The notes below the pieces were generated by a model that saw nothing but the letters and a program-made list of their open reading frames with translations, ran no database searches and was not told where the DNA came from. Position numbers and translations under genes: made by a program. From contig NC_133159.1 in NCBI RefSeq assembly GCF_040802235.1, positions 173,846,626 to 173,910,625 on the forward strand: a DNA stretch of 64,000 bases, read 5' to 3'. Below are positions 39,300 to 51,976 of this stretch, one piece after another (positions within the stretch are counted from its first letter, which is position 1; each line of letters begins with the position of its first letter). The DNA is from Manis javanica (taxonomy: Eukaryota > Chordata > Mammalia > Pholidota > Manidae).

Positions 39300-40540
39300 A
39301 CCTGCCCCTTCCTGCAGGAATTCCATGGGCGGGTCCGTGGTGACTGACAAACCCCAGACCAATTATATACCAGCAACAGAGGGGAGGAAAGAATGGCCGT
39401 TTTCTCTCCACCCTTTTCCCCAGATCCAACTGAGGTTCTGAAACATCCACTGGCATGTAAACAGACTAAGGTCAGGTGGGAGATTCTAGAAACTCTGGGT
39501 GAAAACTTCCATTTACCCCACAGAAGGAGTGTATTCCCGTTTTAGTTATGAATACATTGAAAGACACAGAAGTTAAATGATGCCCCCAGGACAGAGTTCA
39601 TTGGGGGAATATTTTTGACAAACATATCAAAAGAATTTTTTTTTTAGTGGAAAATAGCTTTGAATTCAATATTTGGGTGAAATACTCCAAAAGGACAGAT
39701 CTTGAAAAATTAAAAACTTGTCATCCTAGGAAACTGGTTAATCTTTTCACCTTTTACTCTTCATTTTTCCCTGCTCCCCCAAATAGCAAACTTGAGTTCT
39801 AGTTTCTGTATCTTGAACCTTTGGTAGCCCCAGCATGTTTTACTGGAACACATTTAACAACACACAATAGTTTTTAAAGCCCAGATTTTTGCCATTTTTA
39901 GGAGTTACCTTGTCTTGAAAAATAAATGAATGGCACTGCAGGCACGTATTCAGTACATTGCTGAAATAGTGCCGTGGTCAAGCCACACTGCTCAGTAGGG
40001 AATTCCTTTCTTCCTGATACAATTGGAAGAAGTTCAAAGAACTGGAATAACTGGGTAAGAAGATGAGCCAACTGATTTATGCATGAAGATTAAAGGATAA
40101 ATGAAAGAAGCCAAGTAAGTAGGCTTTGTCTAACTTGTACATAAGAAAGAGTATGAAAGGATTAGAAGTAGACATCACTGAAATGTTCAAACATTAATGA
40201 AATGGTTATATTGTGCAGTACTAATACTACAGAGAACAGTAAAAGCCATACTAAACTCATTGAGTAGCTTCCCATTTCCAAAAATAATTACATTATACTG
40301 AGAGCTCCAGGGTTATGGTGGAAGCTGTCTTCTGCTGAGAGCTCACCTATGCTCAGGCCAAGATGAAATGGTCTGTCCGCCAAGAGTCAGGCAACAATGT
40401 TGCTGTTTTTTCATTAGAACAGTAGATGATGGTGTATTGACTCCCATGAGTCTAAAATATTTAAATTCATTATTATCTAGAAGTTTAGCCTTCACTTTTT
40501 TAAACCAGATTCCTGAGTATTCAATAGATACGTTGGGATA
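39300..40540. other. Unique DNA
   Basis: No gene or repeat family recognised. Confidence 0.4.
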
Positions 40541-40544
40541 AAGG

Positions 40545-40990
40545 GAAATTAATAAGCTATCTTTTGCTGTGCAACAAATCACCTCAAAACTCAGCAGTTT
40601 AAAATACCAATAAACATTTCACACCCCACATAGTTCTGATGGGTCAGGAATTTAGGAGTGGCTTGGTTGGGTGATTCCGGCTCAGCATCTCTCATGAGAT
40701 GTCACAGCATCTCAAGACATTGTAGAATCTGTTAGCACCTTAAGCTTGCCTGAGGCTGACATATCCACTTTGGGGAAGAACCACTCACATGTCCCTCAAC
40801 ATTTGTCCTGGCTATTGGCAGGAGGCCTCACTTCCTTTTCATGTGGATTTCTTCATAGGGCTGTTTGTGAATCCTCATGATAGGACAGCTGACACTCTCC
40901 AGAATGAGTGCTCCAAGAAGCCACAGTATCTTTTATGACCCCCAACTCAGAATCTATACACCTTCATTTCTGCAGCATCCTATCATTTCT
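40545..40990 (+). repeat. Ancient MER/LTR-type interspersed repeat, family unassigned
   Basis: 'gctgtgcaacaaatcacctc', 'aaaactcagcagtttaaaat', 'ctgatgggtcaggaatttag' and 'gccacagtatcttttatgac' match a very common mammalian repeat ('...gtaacaaattaccccaaaacttagtggcttaaaac...') whose family name I cannot state with certainty. Confidence 0.55.
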
Positions 40991-41239
40991 CAGGCAAGCC
41001 TCATTCAACACGAGAGAGAGCTGCACAAAAGCATGAGTAGCAGATGAGTATGAATGGAGGCTGTCCTGAATTCTGACTATCAAAGAATCCTGTGTCAATT
41101 TAATATCTGATGCTATTTTTTTTCTGCACAATATTTCTTTCCTAATTCCTCCATAATAGTCACTGGAGGACATCAATATAGTTTTTAATAAAACCATTGC
41201 CATCAACTAATCTTCCACAAATGTAGTAGTTGAGATTTG

Positions 41240-41435
41240 ATAAAACATTTTATACATATTAATCATTATCATGTATTAAATGCCTATTATGCTCCACACA
41301 GATTCTGCAACAATCCCAAGCCTGAAACAATAGATCAATTGAGGCAAGAAAGGTTAATTAATAGGCTAAGTCCACATGGCTAGGAAGAGATGGGGGCAAA
41401 TTTGAATCCAGATTGAAACTGCTGAACCCACATGA
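41240..41435 (-). repeat. MIR SINE, antisense
   Basis: Antisense MIR: 'aatgcctattatgctccaca', 'gaggcaagaaaggttaatta', 'gtccacatggctaggaagag' and 'gcaaatttgaatccagattg'. Confidence 0.7.
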
Positions 41436-41439
41436 TCAG

Positions 41440-42355
41440 GTCAAGATCCTGGCACGAAACAAGAGGCACAAACAAATAGGGAAATTCTGTAAGTTTCATA
41501 AAGGGATTATTACAAAGGAATGGAAGGTGTACGAGGAGATAAATGCTCTGATAACACCTTCCTCTTACTCGCTTAGAACCTCCTCTTTAGCAAATTCAAC
41601 CAGAAGACGGAGGCAAGGGAGCCCCTTGAAGCAGTCTCCCTATGGGTTGGGTGAAACATGGTGGAGAGAGGATCTGAAAACACCCAACACATATTCACTC
41701 TTATCTACTGCACTGTATGCATTCCCATTAGCTCAGCCAGTTTCACAATCCTGAATATAGGACATGCATAAGTTTCCACAGCTAGGATGTGGTCAAATCA
41801 ACACTCAAAGCAAGCGTCAGAGCTCCAAGGCACTTCAGAGCACTTTGTTTTGCACCAGAATATCTATTAAGGAAGAATCAAGCCCCTGGCAGCAGAGTGG
41901 GTAATTCAGAATCGACTATAGTCTATCATACTTCATAAGTAATATTTCTTATTGCCATCTATCGCTGCCATCACTGCTAACTTCCTTCATATCTAAGTCG
42001 GTAGTGACCAGGGAGAAAAGGTGTCAGTGGATTTGATCTTCACACAGGCGTCGTCTAGAAGTGGTCTTACTGACCGTGGATTGATCATGTTATGTTACTG
42101 ATGAGCGGAAGTTAGTTATGGAGCCTTCCACTCGTGGTACGCTTTTCTTAGCTCCACTGGCCCGTCTATAAAACTGTGCTTTATCCTTTCTTTTCTGTGT
42201 GATATTCCCAAATTCCAGACACCTGGAACAATTTCTGGTGTGTATTAAATGACTGGTGAATGATTCAATGGGTGAATAAACAACCAAATAAGCAAGCTTT
42301 ATCTGACGTTCTTGTCCAGACCCTAGCTGAACTCTAAAGCCACCATCATCGCCAA
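41440..42355. other. Unique DNA
   Basis: No gene or repeat recognised. The open frame at 41413-41754 has no domain and starts within the MIR. Confidence 0.4.
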
Positions 42356-42359
42356 CATT

Positions 42360-42605
42360 ACCACTGTCATGATTGTTCAGCACCTACCAAATGCCAGGTA
42401 CTGTGCTAAGCATTTTACACGGAGCTCTCAACTCCATGATTTTCGGCGACCTTATGAGATTGGTTACCCTGCTTTTCTCGATGCAGAAGTTGAGGCTTAG
42501 CAAAGTCAAATGAATTGTGCAAGAGCGTACATCTACCAAGAGGCAAAGGTGGAATTTGAAGCCAATTAGACCATCTGTAGAGCCAGCACATTTAACTAAG
42601 TTTCT
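42360..42605 (-). repeat. MIR SINE, antisense
   Basis: Antisense MIR nearly throughout: 'cagcacctaccaaatgccag', 'gtactgtgctaagcatttta', 'gatgcagaagttgaggctta', 'gcaaagtcaaatgaattgtg' and 'aagaggcaaaggtggaattt'. Confidence 0.9.
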
Positions 42606-42609
42606 CTAC

Positions 42610-44110
42610 TACCTTTATCCCCACCATCAGCTTATTCCAGAGTTCAGGCATGAATAAACAATTACCTGAGACCATATTACTGCTTGCTATATTTATAACC
42701 ACCATGCATAACTGGGCCTTTCTCCTATTATTTTTTGCTCTGTAGCTTCCTCTGCTTTTTGACTCTTGTTTTTTTTACCAACGATTGCTCAAACCACCCT
42801 TGGCTCTTTGAGCCCAATACTGGCCTCCTAGAGAAAACTCAAGGCATGAATCTCTAGAGCCTTTGTCTTCTCCCAAATTTCTAGGCTATGTGGGTCTATC
42901 ATCTTTCTTTTCTATGGCTGTTGGATTACAGCATAGTCCACAGTCATGATTGCTCACAGTATGTCAAGTTCAGTGGGGCACTTTGCTGCTTAGGTTGTAT
43001 TTTATATTAATTATTTTGCACAAAAAATTCAAAGAATTAAAGCATCTGAGAGATTAACGAGTGACTACACTATTGTTTTCCTAGCCAGTTCATTGTCAGG
43101 AAACTGGAACAAAGCAATGGTAGAATATTCTCTGGAAGTGTCTTAGTTGTTACCAGAGCCAGACACATTTGCAAATGCCCACACTTGGCACACCTGCCCT
43201 TGGGTTTAGTAATCTGAAATTAGGTTTGTTCATCACTTTAGTTCTAAGTCTTTCCCTAGGAGAGAGAGAGAAAAAAATCCTCCGTCTCCATAGCATCACA
43301 TCTCATTTTCTTTTTTGGCTTTTTATAGATTAAAACCCAATTTCCCATCCCTCACGATGATTCAGGCTGTGTCTATACTACGCCAACACAACTGGTTAAA
43401 AAGGGAAAAAAGTCAGTGTGATAGTGGTGGAGTTTAGTTGACAAAATTCTAAATAAAATTCCATCTCCTTGAGAGTCTTTTAGAATCAAGACCTTCCAGA
43501 TTTTGGGGACTTCAACTGTTAATATTAGGCATTTAAAAAAAATTCTAATTTTCCTGTTGAGAAATCAGTCCTTTTAAATGTTTAATAGATTTATATCCCA
43601 ACAGTACTGTATACTAGATATCTTGAAATGCACTCAGGAACCTCAGAGTAAGGGGCCACTTACTGCTCGGGTGTCCTGAGGACTTCGGTGTGATGAATAT
43701 GCTGGGAGAGAAGAGAAGGTCTTGGGCCCCTACAAGGTGGAAGTTGGATCTGACACCTTCAAATAAAATGCGGATTTTTGAAGCACTACACGTTCAGTGA
43801 GGGAGTGAGGTCTATAGCAAATGTCTGCCCTCCAGGAAAGAGATAGTGACACAGAATCTTGGTTTTCTCATTCTGGCTCTGGTTTAGAGGGGAAAGGAGG
43901 GAGAAACCTCTCCTCAAGAGCTCATAGCAACAGTACAGCCCTACTGCAGATTCGGCATACAAATGTACACTATTTGAATGGTCCTGATAATCACAAGTCA
44001 AAAAAAATTCAGTATATGCACATGTGTAACACATAATAGTTTTCATCTAAGGTCGCTGACAGAAATTAAACCAATTTTCAGAAGTTCAAACCCTTTCCAA
44101 ACCAGGTCAC
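42610..44110. other. Unique DNA
   Basis: No gene or repeat family recognised. Confidence 0.4.
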
Positions 44111-44114
44111 CTAA

Positions 44115-44225
44115 AATTCCTTCACGTAAACAAATAAATAAATCAGCAGATCTAATTTAGGACTAGGAATACGCATTTTTAAAAATGACCTCCCTCCCCT
44201 CAGGTAATTCAGATGCAGCCAGCTC
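44115..44225 (+). repeat. MER5A-like DNA transposon fragment
   Basis: 'gactaggaatacgcattttt', 'aaaaatgacctccctcccct' and 'caggtaattcagatgcagcc' follow the MER5A block '...gagaatttgcatttctaacaagttcccaggtgatgctgatg...'. Confidence 0.55.
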
Positions 44226-44319
44226 ATACATTTTATTTGGGAAACAAACGCAATTGACTAGAATATGATTATGTAGATCTTCAATCTTGATTATTTTACT
44301 AGTCATTGTAGGCTAGGTA

Positions 44320-44640
44320 GAAATAAACCCCCAAATATCACTGGCTTAAAGCAATACAAGTGTGCTTGCTTGTTTATATCATAGTCCAGCACTGAAGGTG
44401 TCTGTGTCCCTGAACGTGATTCAGGATTTCTCTTCTTGTCTGGCTGAGCCATCCCTGCATACTTCATTTTCAGTCATGCGAATGGCAGGGAAGGAGAAAC
44501 CAGTGGAAGGCTGCACAAGTTTTAAGGACAGGCCTGGAGGTGGTATGCCTCACTTCTGCTCTCATTCCTGTTGTCATGCTGGTCATGTGGCTATAAAAAC
44601 AATGCAAGGAAGATTGGGAGAATTCATCTCCCGTGCACTT
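44320..44640 (+). repeat. Ancient interspersed repeat, family unassigned
   Basis: 'aatatcactggcttaaagca', 'gcctcacttctgctctcatt' and 'gctggtcatgtggctataaa' resemble the same broad class of repeat as the one at 40545 ('...agtggcttaaaac...'). Confidence 0.4.
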
Positions 44641-44689
44641 AGGAGGAATCCCAGTGAGCACTTCGCCTGTCTCTCCTACAACCCTTGAT

Positions 44690-45120
44690 CTCCTGCCTCG
44701 TGTTTCCAACTGCTACACAGTGTCTCCACTTGAATGACTGACTACCATCACCAAGTCACTATATTGTAAACAGAAGTCATCCCTGAATCTTTATGCCTTT
44801 TTCCCAAATTGAACTTCCTCTTAAATTCGTTGCTTTTGTCAATGGTATCACCATTCTGATCACAGAGTCTTAAAGCCTGGGCATCTGCCTTCATCCCCAG
44901 TTTCATGTAACTACATGCAGCTCTTTGCCAAAGCCTGTTGCTTCCATCGCTAAAATCTTTATTCCATCTCCCATTTGATCACTTTCAGTGGCGCTGCTGA
45001 ATTCTGGTTCATGCATCTGTTTTGTAAAGTAGTCCTCTATCCTGCAGTGCCGAACACTTCAGCCACCCATTTTCTTTTATGTTGTTTTCCCAATCTGGTT
45101 CTACATTTCTCATTGGCTAG
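44690..45120 (+). repeat. L2 LINE fragment, sense
   Basis: Sense L2 wording, e.g. 'cattctgatcacagagtctt', 'aaagcctgggcatctgcctt', 'gccaaagcctgttgcttcca' and 'caatctggttctacatttct'. It is diverged and the boundaries are approximate. Confidence 0.6.
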
Positions 45121-45164
45121 TTGGCCCCGTACTGATCTCCCTTGCACAGCATTAATATTACCTA

Positions 45165-45360
45165 ACAATTATTGAGCACTAATTATATTAAGCACTGGTT
45201 GAGTATTTTACATAGAGTGAATGCTATTACCATTTTCTTTGCGAATAGCTAAACAAGGATGAGGGGTAAAGTAATTTTCACTGACTGGAAAGTGAAGAAT
45301 AAGGATTTAAACTACGTGATTTGTAGGACCTCTTAAATTCTAAAGCTCTTTTTCCACTGT
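45165..45360 (-). repeat. MIR SINE, antisense
   Basis: Antisense MIR: 'ttattgagcactaattatat', 'taagcactggttgagtattt', 'gctattaccattttctttgc' and 'gaataaggatttaaactacg'. Confidence 0.75.
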
Positions 45361-45589
45361 AACTGAAGTACTTCATAATATCTACTTACAATCTGCTCCA
45401 TCCTCTTTTTGAACCTAATTGAAACCTGGATCTCTCCAGGGAACCCCACTTTTTATTGAGTTTCATCTAATACTCAGTCCTTATTTATTTACACAACACG
45501 TGATACATATGATCTAAAGTTAGGAAAGTTTTCACTTATCCTGCAAATTTCAGTCTATTCATACATATTCTTGAAAATAACAAAAAAAG

Positions 45590-45900
45590 CCAAAAACCTT
45601 TTCTTTAATATAAATATCATATTTATATATATATATAAGGAAAATCACATATATAAATATATATATTTCTAATTAATATATATAAATATGGTATAAATTC
45701 ATACCTATTATATATTATATCATATATAAAGGAATTATGTATAATATAATATGTAATACATAATATATATAGTAATATATAACATACAAAGGAAATTATA
45801 TATATTTATAATGATAAGTACACATAGTTATATAATATATATTTATAATGGTAAGTATACATAGTTATGCATTATAAATGAATAATTATATATAATTCAA
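45590..45900. repeat. AT-rich low-complexity island
   Basis: About 300 bp of TA/TATATA-rich DNA with few G or C. A roughly 35-bp phrase ('atatttataatgataagtac' / 'atatttataatggtaagtat', each followed by acatagttat) is duplicated near 45803-45870. Confidence 0.9.
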
Positions 45901-45904
45901 ATTA

Positions 45905-47850
45905 CTCATCCATATTTCTCTCAACCCTTCTTTATACATTTTTGTCAATTTCTTTACTAATAAAGTCACTTTATTTTCATGGATGACTTAGTCACCATCC
46001 AATTTTTGGAAGATGGTGTCTGTATAAAGGCGAATGTCCTGTTCAACAGGCTGGCTTTGTATTTCTTTAAATCTGTAACTTCGGTTACTTCACCTTTGCC
46101 CTTTCATCACCTTTCTTACTCTCATGACTGACCTCTGTATTTGCCATGTTGTGGCCTTAAACGCTACTATTTCATTTCATAGTTCCTTAACTCTGCACTC
46201 GTTCATTCTCACTACATCTGATTTTTACATTCAGTGTGACTTCTGGTCCCATGAGATCACTGGTTTTCTATCTGAGTGGTTTGGGGCTGCTGGAGAAAGT
46301 CTACCACCAAACCAACTGCTACCACTTGGTTTTCTCAGTATTGCTACCCTTCATGATTCCTTTTACATATTCGTCAGCACTCCTGGGTACTTCATGTGAT
46401 TTCAGTCCTCCATCCAAAGCTTATTCCGAAGTTTTTTATCCTATCCCATTTTGATAGACATCTAGAAGAATTTTCTTCTCTCCCGTGTCTTCAGATTTCC
46501 ACTAGCTTTTTCTACCTAGTCAACCAACATGTTAAAGCATCAACTCTTTCTTCTTAAAAAGTGAACAATCCTCAATCTGTATTGAATCCTAGTTATAGCG
46601 CGAAGTCTATTCTCCCTTTATTCATCTGTTTCCTGGTACCAGTCATATACTATCTCTATTCCCTTTTTTATGTCATAAAGCTCTTATTCTACAGGCAACA
46701 AAAAGTCAAGCTCATAGGTAAAAAAGTGAGCTAATTCTATAGACATGCAATTATTCTTCATTCACCAAATGAAGCCGAATAGGCCAAATATAAACATATC
46801 AAGGATTTTATTTAATATTAACTCATTGTTAACTAATAACATAGTAACATAAATGGGATGTGTAACCAATTTAAAGCACATATATACATATGCATATGTG
46901 AACACATAACTTTATAAAATTTAATAAAAGAAAGTTAAGATTCTTGAATCAGTTGCAAAACTGGTTAATGCCACAGACGGCCATATACCTTTGGGGTTAC
47001 TTTTCACTGGTCAGAAATAATTTGCATCTTTACTGGACAAAAGTCTACAAGCTCTCTTCTACCCATTATAGAGAGTTAACATAGGCAGATGATAAAAAAT
47101 TAAGCTGAGCATTTTGAAAGAATTTCCAGTAATCTTTTTGCCTATTTTGGTGTTTTCGATTATTTTTCTCACATTCCCCTTTGCCCACTCTTGCTTCTAT
47201 GGCCACAAACAAACTCCAAAGCTTATTCTACTAACCAAGAAACATTGTTCTTGTGACATTTGATCTGCAGGAAGAATTTGAACTAACATTATAATCCTCC
47301 TTGAATTTACTTTGGAAATCTAGAAATTTACAGTATGGAGTGTAAACACTCTTGTTTAGTAAACACTAAGGTAAAAAGAATTGACTTCTGTTTGGAAAAT
47401 TTCACAAGTAATCTCAACTGGACTTTTAAAAAGCCTCTCTCATTTACTTTTCCATCCTGAGGCCAAGAAACCAAGCCCAAGCACTTGGTCAAACAAATTT
47501 CACTCACAATTCTTACGAATTTGGGAGCATTTCTGTCTTCTTGATGTCTGTAAATTCATCTAAAGTCCCTAACCTTTCAGGAGGGGCCTCCTTTACTACA
47601 TGTGAGCCAAACCCAGGTCCATGTTCTTGGAAGAATTTTGTAGGCATTAGTTTCACACATATTACTCCTTAATACTAGGCATGTCAGACCTGATTCAGTG
47701 ACAATCATTCCCAAATATGATACTCTTGTGTGATATTGGTTGCACAATTCATTTGTCCATGTGCGTCCTGGTACAAAGGAGGATGGATTTTTATGAAGCT
47801 CAGTGAAAGTATTTGTTTCTACATTTTGAACACACTGAGACATAACACCA
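45905..47850. other. Unique DNA
   Basis: Pyrimidine-leaning around 46000-46520 but with no repeat family recognised. Short frames at 46124-46454 have no domain. Confidence 0.4.
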
Positions 47851-47853
47851 CTT

Positions 47854-47870
47854 AAAAATGCTCCATTTCA
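47854..47870 (+). repeat. Left target-site duplication of L1
   Basis: The 17-mer aaaaatgctccatttca occurs here and again at 48810-48826. It is preceded by 'cactt', giving the L1 endonuclease site TT/AAAA. Confidence 0.95.
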
Positions 47871-48809
47871 ACAACAACAAATGTTGGCGAGGATGTGGAG
47901 AAAGGAGAACCCTCCTACACTGCTGGTGGGAATGTAAATTAGTTCAACCATTGTGGAAAGCAGTATGGAGGTTCCTCAAAAACTCAAAATAGAAATACCA
48001 TTTGCCCCAGGAATTCCACTCCTAGGAATTTACCCTAAGAATGCAGCAGCCCAGTTTGAAAAAGACATATGCACCCCGATGTTTATCGCAGCACTATTTA
48101 CAATAGCCAAGAAATGGAAGCAACCTAAGTGTCTATCAGTAGGTGAATGGATAAAGAAGATGTGGTACATATACACAATGGAATATTATTCACACATAAG
48201 AAGAAAACAAATCCTATCATTTGCAACAACATGGATGGAGCTACAGGGTATTATGCTCAGTGAAATAAGCCAGGGGGAGAATGACAAGTACCAAATGATT
48301 TCATTCATCTGTGGATTATAAGAACAAAGAAAAAGCTGAAGGAACAAAACAGCAGCAGACTCACAGAACCCAAGAATGGACTAACAGTTACCAAAGGGAA
48401 AGGGACTGGGAAGGATGGGTGGGAAGGAGGGATAAGGGGGAAAAAGGGACATTACAATTAGCACACATAATGTAGGGGCGGGGGCACGGGGAAGACAGTA
48501 CAACACAAAGAAGACATGTAGTGATTCTATAGCATCTTGCTAGGCTGATGGACAGTGACTGTAATGGGGCATGTGGGGGGGACTTGATAATGGGGGGAAT
48601 CTGGTAACCACAATGTTGTTCATGTAAGTGTTTATTAATAATACCAAAAAAAAAGTTTACAGCCAAAATTTGTAGGATAAAAGTATTATATAAAAAGTGT
48701 CAGTTAATGAATACAAATACTGCTTTATTTCCTCTTTTTTGTGATAGTTGTGGTCTTACTCAGCTTTTAGTAGGAGGTGCTTAATAACCACATTGCACCA
48801 AAAAAAGAG
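47871..48809 (+). mobile_element. Young 5'-truncated L1 with a 145-bp 3' transduction
   Basis: The insertion opens in the ORF2 C-terminal domain. An open frame of 122 codons at 47953-48321 ends at the natural ORF2 stop, so this C-terminus is intact. A G-rich 3'UTR follows, then a first A tract at 48646-48654. Beyond it lie 145 bp of non-L1 DNA (48655-48799) and a second A-rich tract at 48800-48809, immediately followed by the right TSD. Nothing like AATAAA precedes the first tail. Before the second there is only AATAAC, 12 bases upstream. The extra segment is best read as flanking DNA of a source L1 carried along by read-through. Confidence 0.9.
48655..48799 (+). other. Transduced 3' flank (L1 read-through segment)
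   Basis: 145 bp of unique sequence between the first L1 A tract and the terminal A tract, inside the TSD-bounded insertion. It should have a parental copy next to a full-length L1 elsewhere in the genome. Confidence 0.8.
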
Positions 48810-48826
48810 AAAAATGCTCCATTTCA
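48810..48826 (+). repeat. Right target-site duplication of L1
   Basis: An exact copy of the 17-mer at 47854-47870. Confidence 0.95.
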
Positions 48827-48829
48827 GTT

Positions 48830-50060
48830 TATAACTGCATGGTTTACTAGGTTGATATTCACAGGCTGATTAAGAGGAAGGAGGAAAGCCTTCATTTATC
48901 CATGAACATTAAAAACTAGTGCTAACTACATCCCATTTAAACAAGAACCACAATATGGTATTTCTTACCAGTTGATTGTGTTGTAGATAAGATATTCATG
49001 TTTTGCTAGATGTTGGAGGGGAACGGTCTGTTTCCATGAGGTATGTCTGCTTCTGGAACAAAGCAGCCTGGAAATTCAGATTCACCAAAGCAGTCTGAAA
49101 ATGATCTGAATCATGTTAGCTCAGAAACTATACCCTCAGCCTGTTGCTGAATCTATCAAAAGTTCAGATAATCTTTTCACAGGACTGAGAGACCCTTTTT
49201 TGTTAAAGACACAAACTCCAGCCCGTTAGCTTATGGCACAGGCTTCAGGCAAGCGCCACAGGAAAACAGAAACCCATTTGATAGAATGAGAGGCTGTAAT
49301 GTATTCCAGTAGCCAAAAATAGAATGGTGGGAGTAAAACTCTATGGGAATATGGTACAAACATTTCATAGAGAGTAATCAGTATTTCTCTTGAGGATAAG
49401 AATATATTATGAACAGAGAGAGCATTGAAAAATATCTAAGGTTTTACCATATTGTATACAATACATGTATAACATATAATATCCATGCAAAGAAGGCATA
49501 ATATAAAAAGAACCAGAATGATCACATTTACCTACATTGACTTTGGAAAAGGTTGACCGTCCCTTCTGATCTGACAATTCTTTCTATGCAGCTTTTATGA
49601 TAGTTTTGAGCTAACTGAGAAGCATGGAAGATACAAAACAATCATAATTATTTCTTGAATCTCTTTTTCTTATAAGATGAAAGAACCAATCACTGTAATT
49701 TTCCAAGGGCTCTCTAAGAAATCCTAAAGAGAGTTTTAGGTGGATTTTATCCCCTAATTTTATCCCCTAATTTTAGGAACTGATCTTAGGAAGACAAAAT
49801 TAAATGTGTTAATGCAGGAGATTTTGTCCCTGGACTGTGATAGGCTCGTGGGTACCTGAGAAACCAAAATTGGTTACCTATGTCATCAAACTATTTTAAA
49901 ATAAATATGGCGAGGAAATGCATTTGTAAGGGACTTTCACTTTATCACAAACACTTAAAAAAATATAATCTAAGGTATTACAAAGTGAACACAAATAATA
50001 GACAGTTTTTATGGGAAGCCATGGGACCTTTGCTGTCTGGGTAGATCACACAGACAATAA
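48830..50060. other. Unique DNA
   Basis: A small direct duplication (ttttatcccctaa twice, about 49746-49773) is present. No gene or repeat family was recognised. Confidence 0.4.
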
Positions 50061-50064
50061 GAAA

Positions 50065-50700
50065 CAATGTCACAATGTCAACTCACAATGGATTAAGGAC
50101 TTAAACGTAAGACTTGAAACCATGGAACTCTTAGAAGAAAAAGCAAGGAGCAAAGCTCCTCCACATGGGACTTGGTGATGATTATTTTTGAATAGGACAG
50201 CTAAAGCACAGGAAACAAAGTAAATATTGACAGGTGAGACAACATCAAACCTAAAAGCTTCTGCGCGGGAAAGGAGACCGTCAACAAAGTAAGAAGACAA
50301 CTTGCAGAGTGGGAAAATATTTGCAAGCCATGTATCTGAGAAGGGGTAACTCTCCAAAATATATGAAGAAGTCATACAACTAGGTAGCAAAAAATAATTC
50401 ACCCATTTCAAAAATGGGCAAAGGCCTGAAGAGATATTTCTTTAAAAACGACGTATGAAAGACCGAAAGGTGCATAAGAAGATGCTTGACATCACTAACC
50501 ATTAGGGAAATGCAAATTAAAACCACAGTGAGATAACACCTCCTGCCTGTTAGGTTGGCCATCATCAAAAAGAGGAGAGAGAACAAATGCTGGGGTGGGT
50601 GCAAACTTCTAGCTGTAAGATAAATAAGCACTGGAGGCAGAACGTACAGCATGGTGAGTATAGTTGCCATGGCTGCGTGATATATAGGAAGTTGCTGAGA
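50065..50700 (+). mobile_element. Old L1 fragment (ORF2 C-terminal region)
   Basis: Diverged L1 ORF2: 'caactcacaatggattaagg', 'cttgaaaccatggaactctt', 'cctaaaagcttctgcgcggg', 'tgggaaaatatttgcaagcc', 'gcatgaa/gatgcttgacatcac'-type sequence near 50480 and 'tagggaaatgcaaattaaaa'. It stops short of a usable 3' end, with an apparent internal deletion near 50595. Numerous stops are present. Confidence 0.8.
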
Positions 50701-50779
50701 GAGTAAATCCTAAGAAATGTAATCACAAGAAGAATTTTCTCCCCTTTTTCATTTTCTTTCTTTCCTTTTTTCTTGTATC

Positions 50780-51915
50780 TATCTGAGAAGATGGGTGTTA
50801 GCTGCACCTCCTGTGGTCACCATTTCACGTTAAATGTAAATCAGACCATCATACTCTTTGCCTTAAGCATACAGTGATGTATGTCAGTTATTTTTCAAAA
50901 TAACTGGGAAAATACTCCTTTTATTACAACCCCTTGTTAAGAGCCCTAAGAACAATTTATCATTTTAACTGGGTAAGATGGTTTGAATTTTGCTTTCGAT
51001 AATTCTTGGCAGTAAAGTATTTACCAGTTTTTTAAAAATAAACCAATTAAACAGAACCCATTTTGGCACAATTTTAACATATATTATTTCTTCTTTTCAA
51101 AGTCAGTATTTGCAGGTGTCATAAACCAAAGTAAATAAAAATTCCTCTTCTGCAAACCATTTACAACTTCCAGTGTCCATTCATACCTTGTCTCTCACTA
51201 TCATTTTTCATATTCTGGGATAACCAGGCACTTAGAGAGAAAACTACTCTCTTTTTACCTTGGTGAACTAAAAATCATTTAATTACTTGACTGATTTTCA
51301 CACTTACCTGCTCTGATTGCCCCAGTGTAATTTCACATTATGAAGCTCATATTAATTGTAATCTTAAACGCAAGTAACTGACTTCTACTTCCCAGAGCAA
51401 ACTGAGAGGTAGATAATGACTAGGCTAGGGTGCTGTTTGATGGAATGGGATGGTGAGATATTTCCAGCAGTAGGAACACTATAAATAATGTGCCTAAGGT
51501 AGGGGCATGTTTGGTGTCTCCAGGGAATAGTAAGAAACATGTTTTACCATTTACCAAGAAACACATTATCAAGTACAGGATAACGATGAGGGAGATTTGA
51601 GAGAAAATATGAAAGTCACAGAGGCTGGGTACGGATGCCAGGAAGCTCATTCACAACCCTGCTAGGGATCTACGGATACCAGGGGAAGAAAATGGGATCT
51701 ATTCCACTTCTAAATAGAGATCGGTTCCTGAAGATTAAAACAAGTACCTGTGAATCTGTACGCAGGATGCCGGAGGATGCCACTAAAGCTTTTTCATTTT
51801 ATTTTTTAAAGAAAAAAAGTGAAATGATTTATTGTGTCTCAGGAAGATAAATACTGCCAAACTCAGCAGGTGGGATTGGAGTGGGTAAGGAGGACCAAAG
51901 ATGTTAAGTAATACG
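50780..51915. other. Unique DNA
   Basis: No gene or repeat family recognised. Confidence 0.4.
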
Positions 51916-51966
51916 TGGAAAAAGCATTGAACTGGGCTTTCGGAGACCTAAGCTTAAACCTCAAGC

Positions 51967-51976
51967 ACACTTTTCT
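51967..51976 (+). repeat. Left TSD of the MIR-splitting insertion
   Basis: acacttttct, repeated exactly at 52254-52263. Confidence 0.85.

Noticed and set aside
38863..39441. Cluster of cysteine/arginine-rich open frames on both strands
   Set aside because: They are translations of the 44-bp minisatellite. The unit is stop-poor in several frames and its length is not a multiple of three, so frames rotate and stay open by construction.
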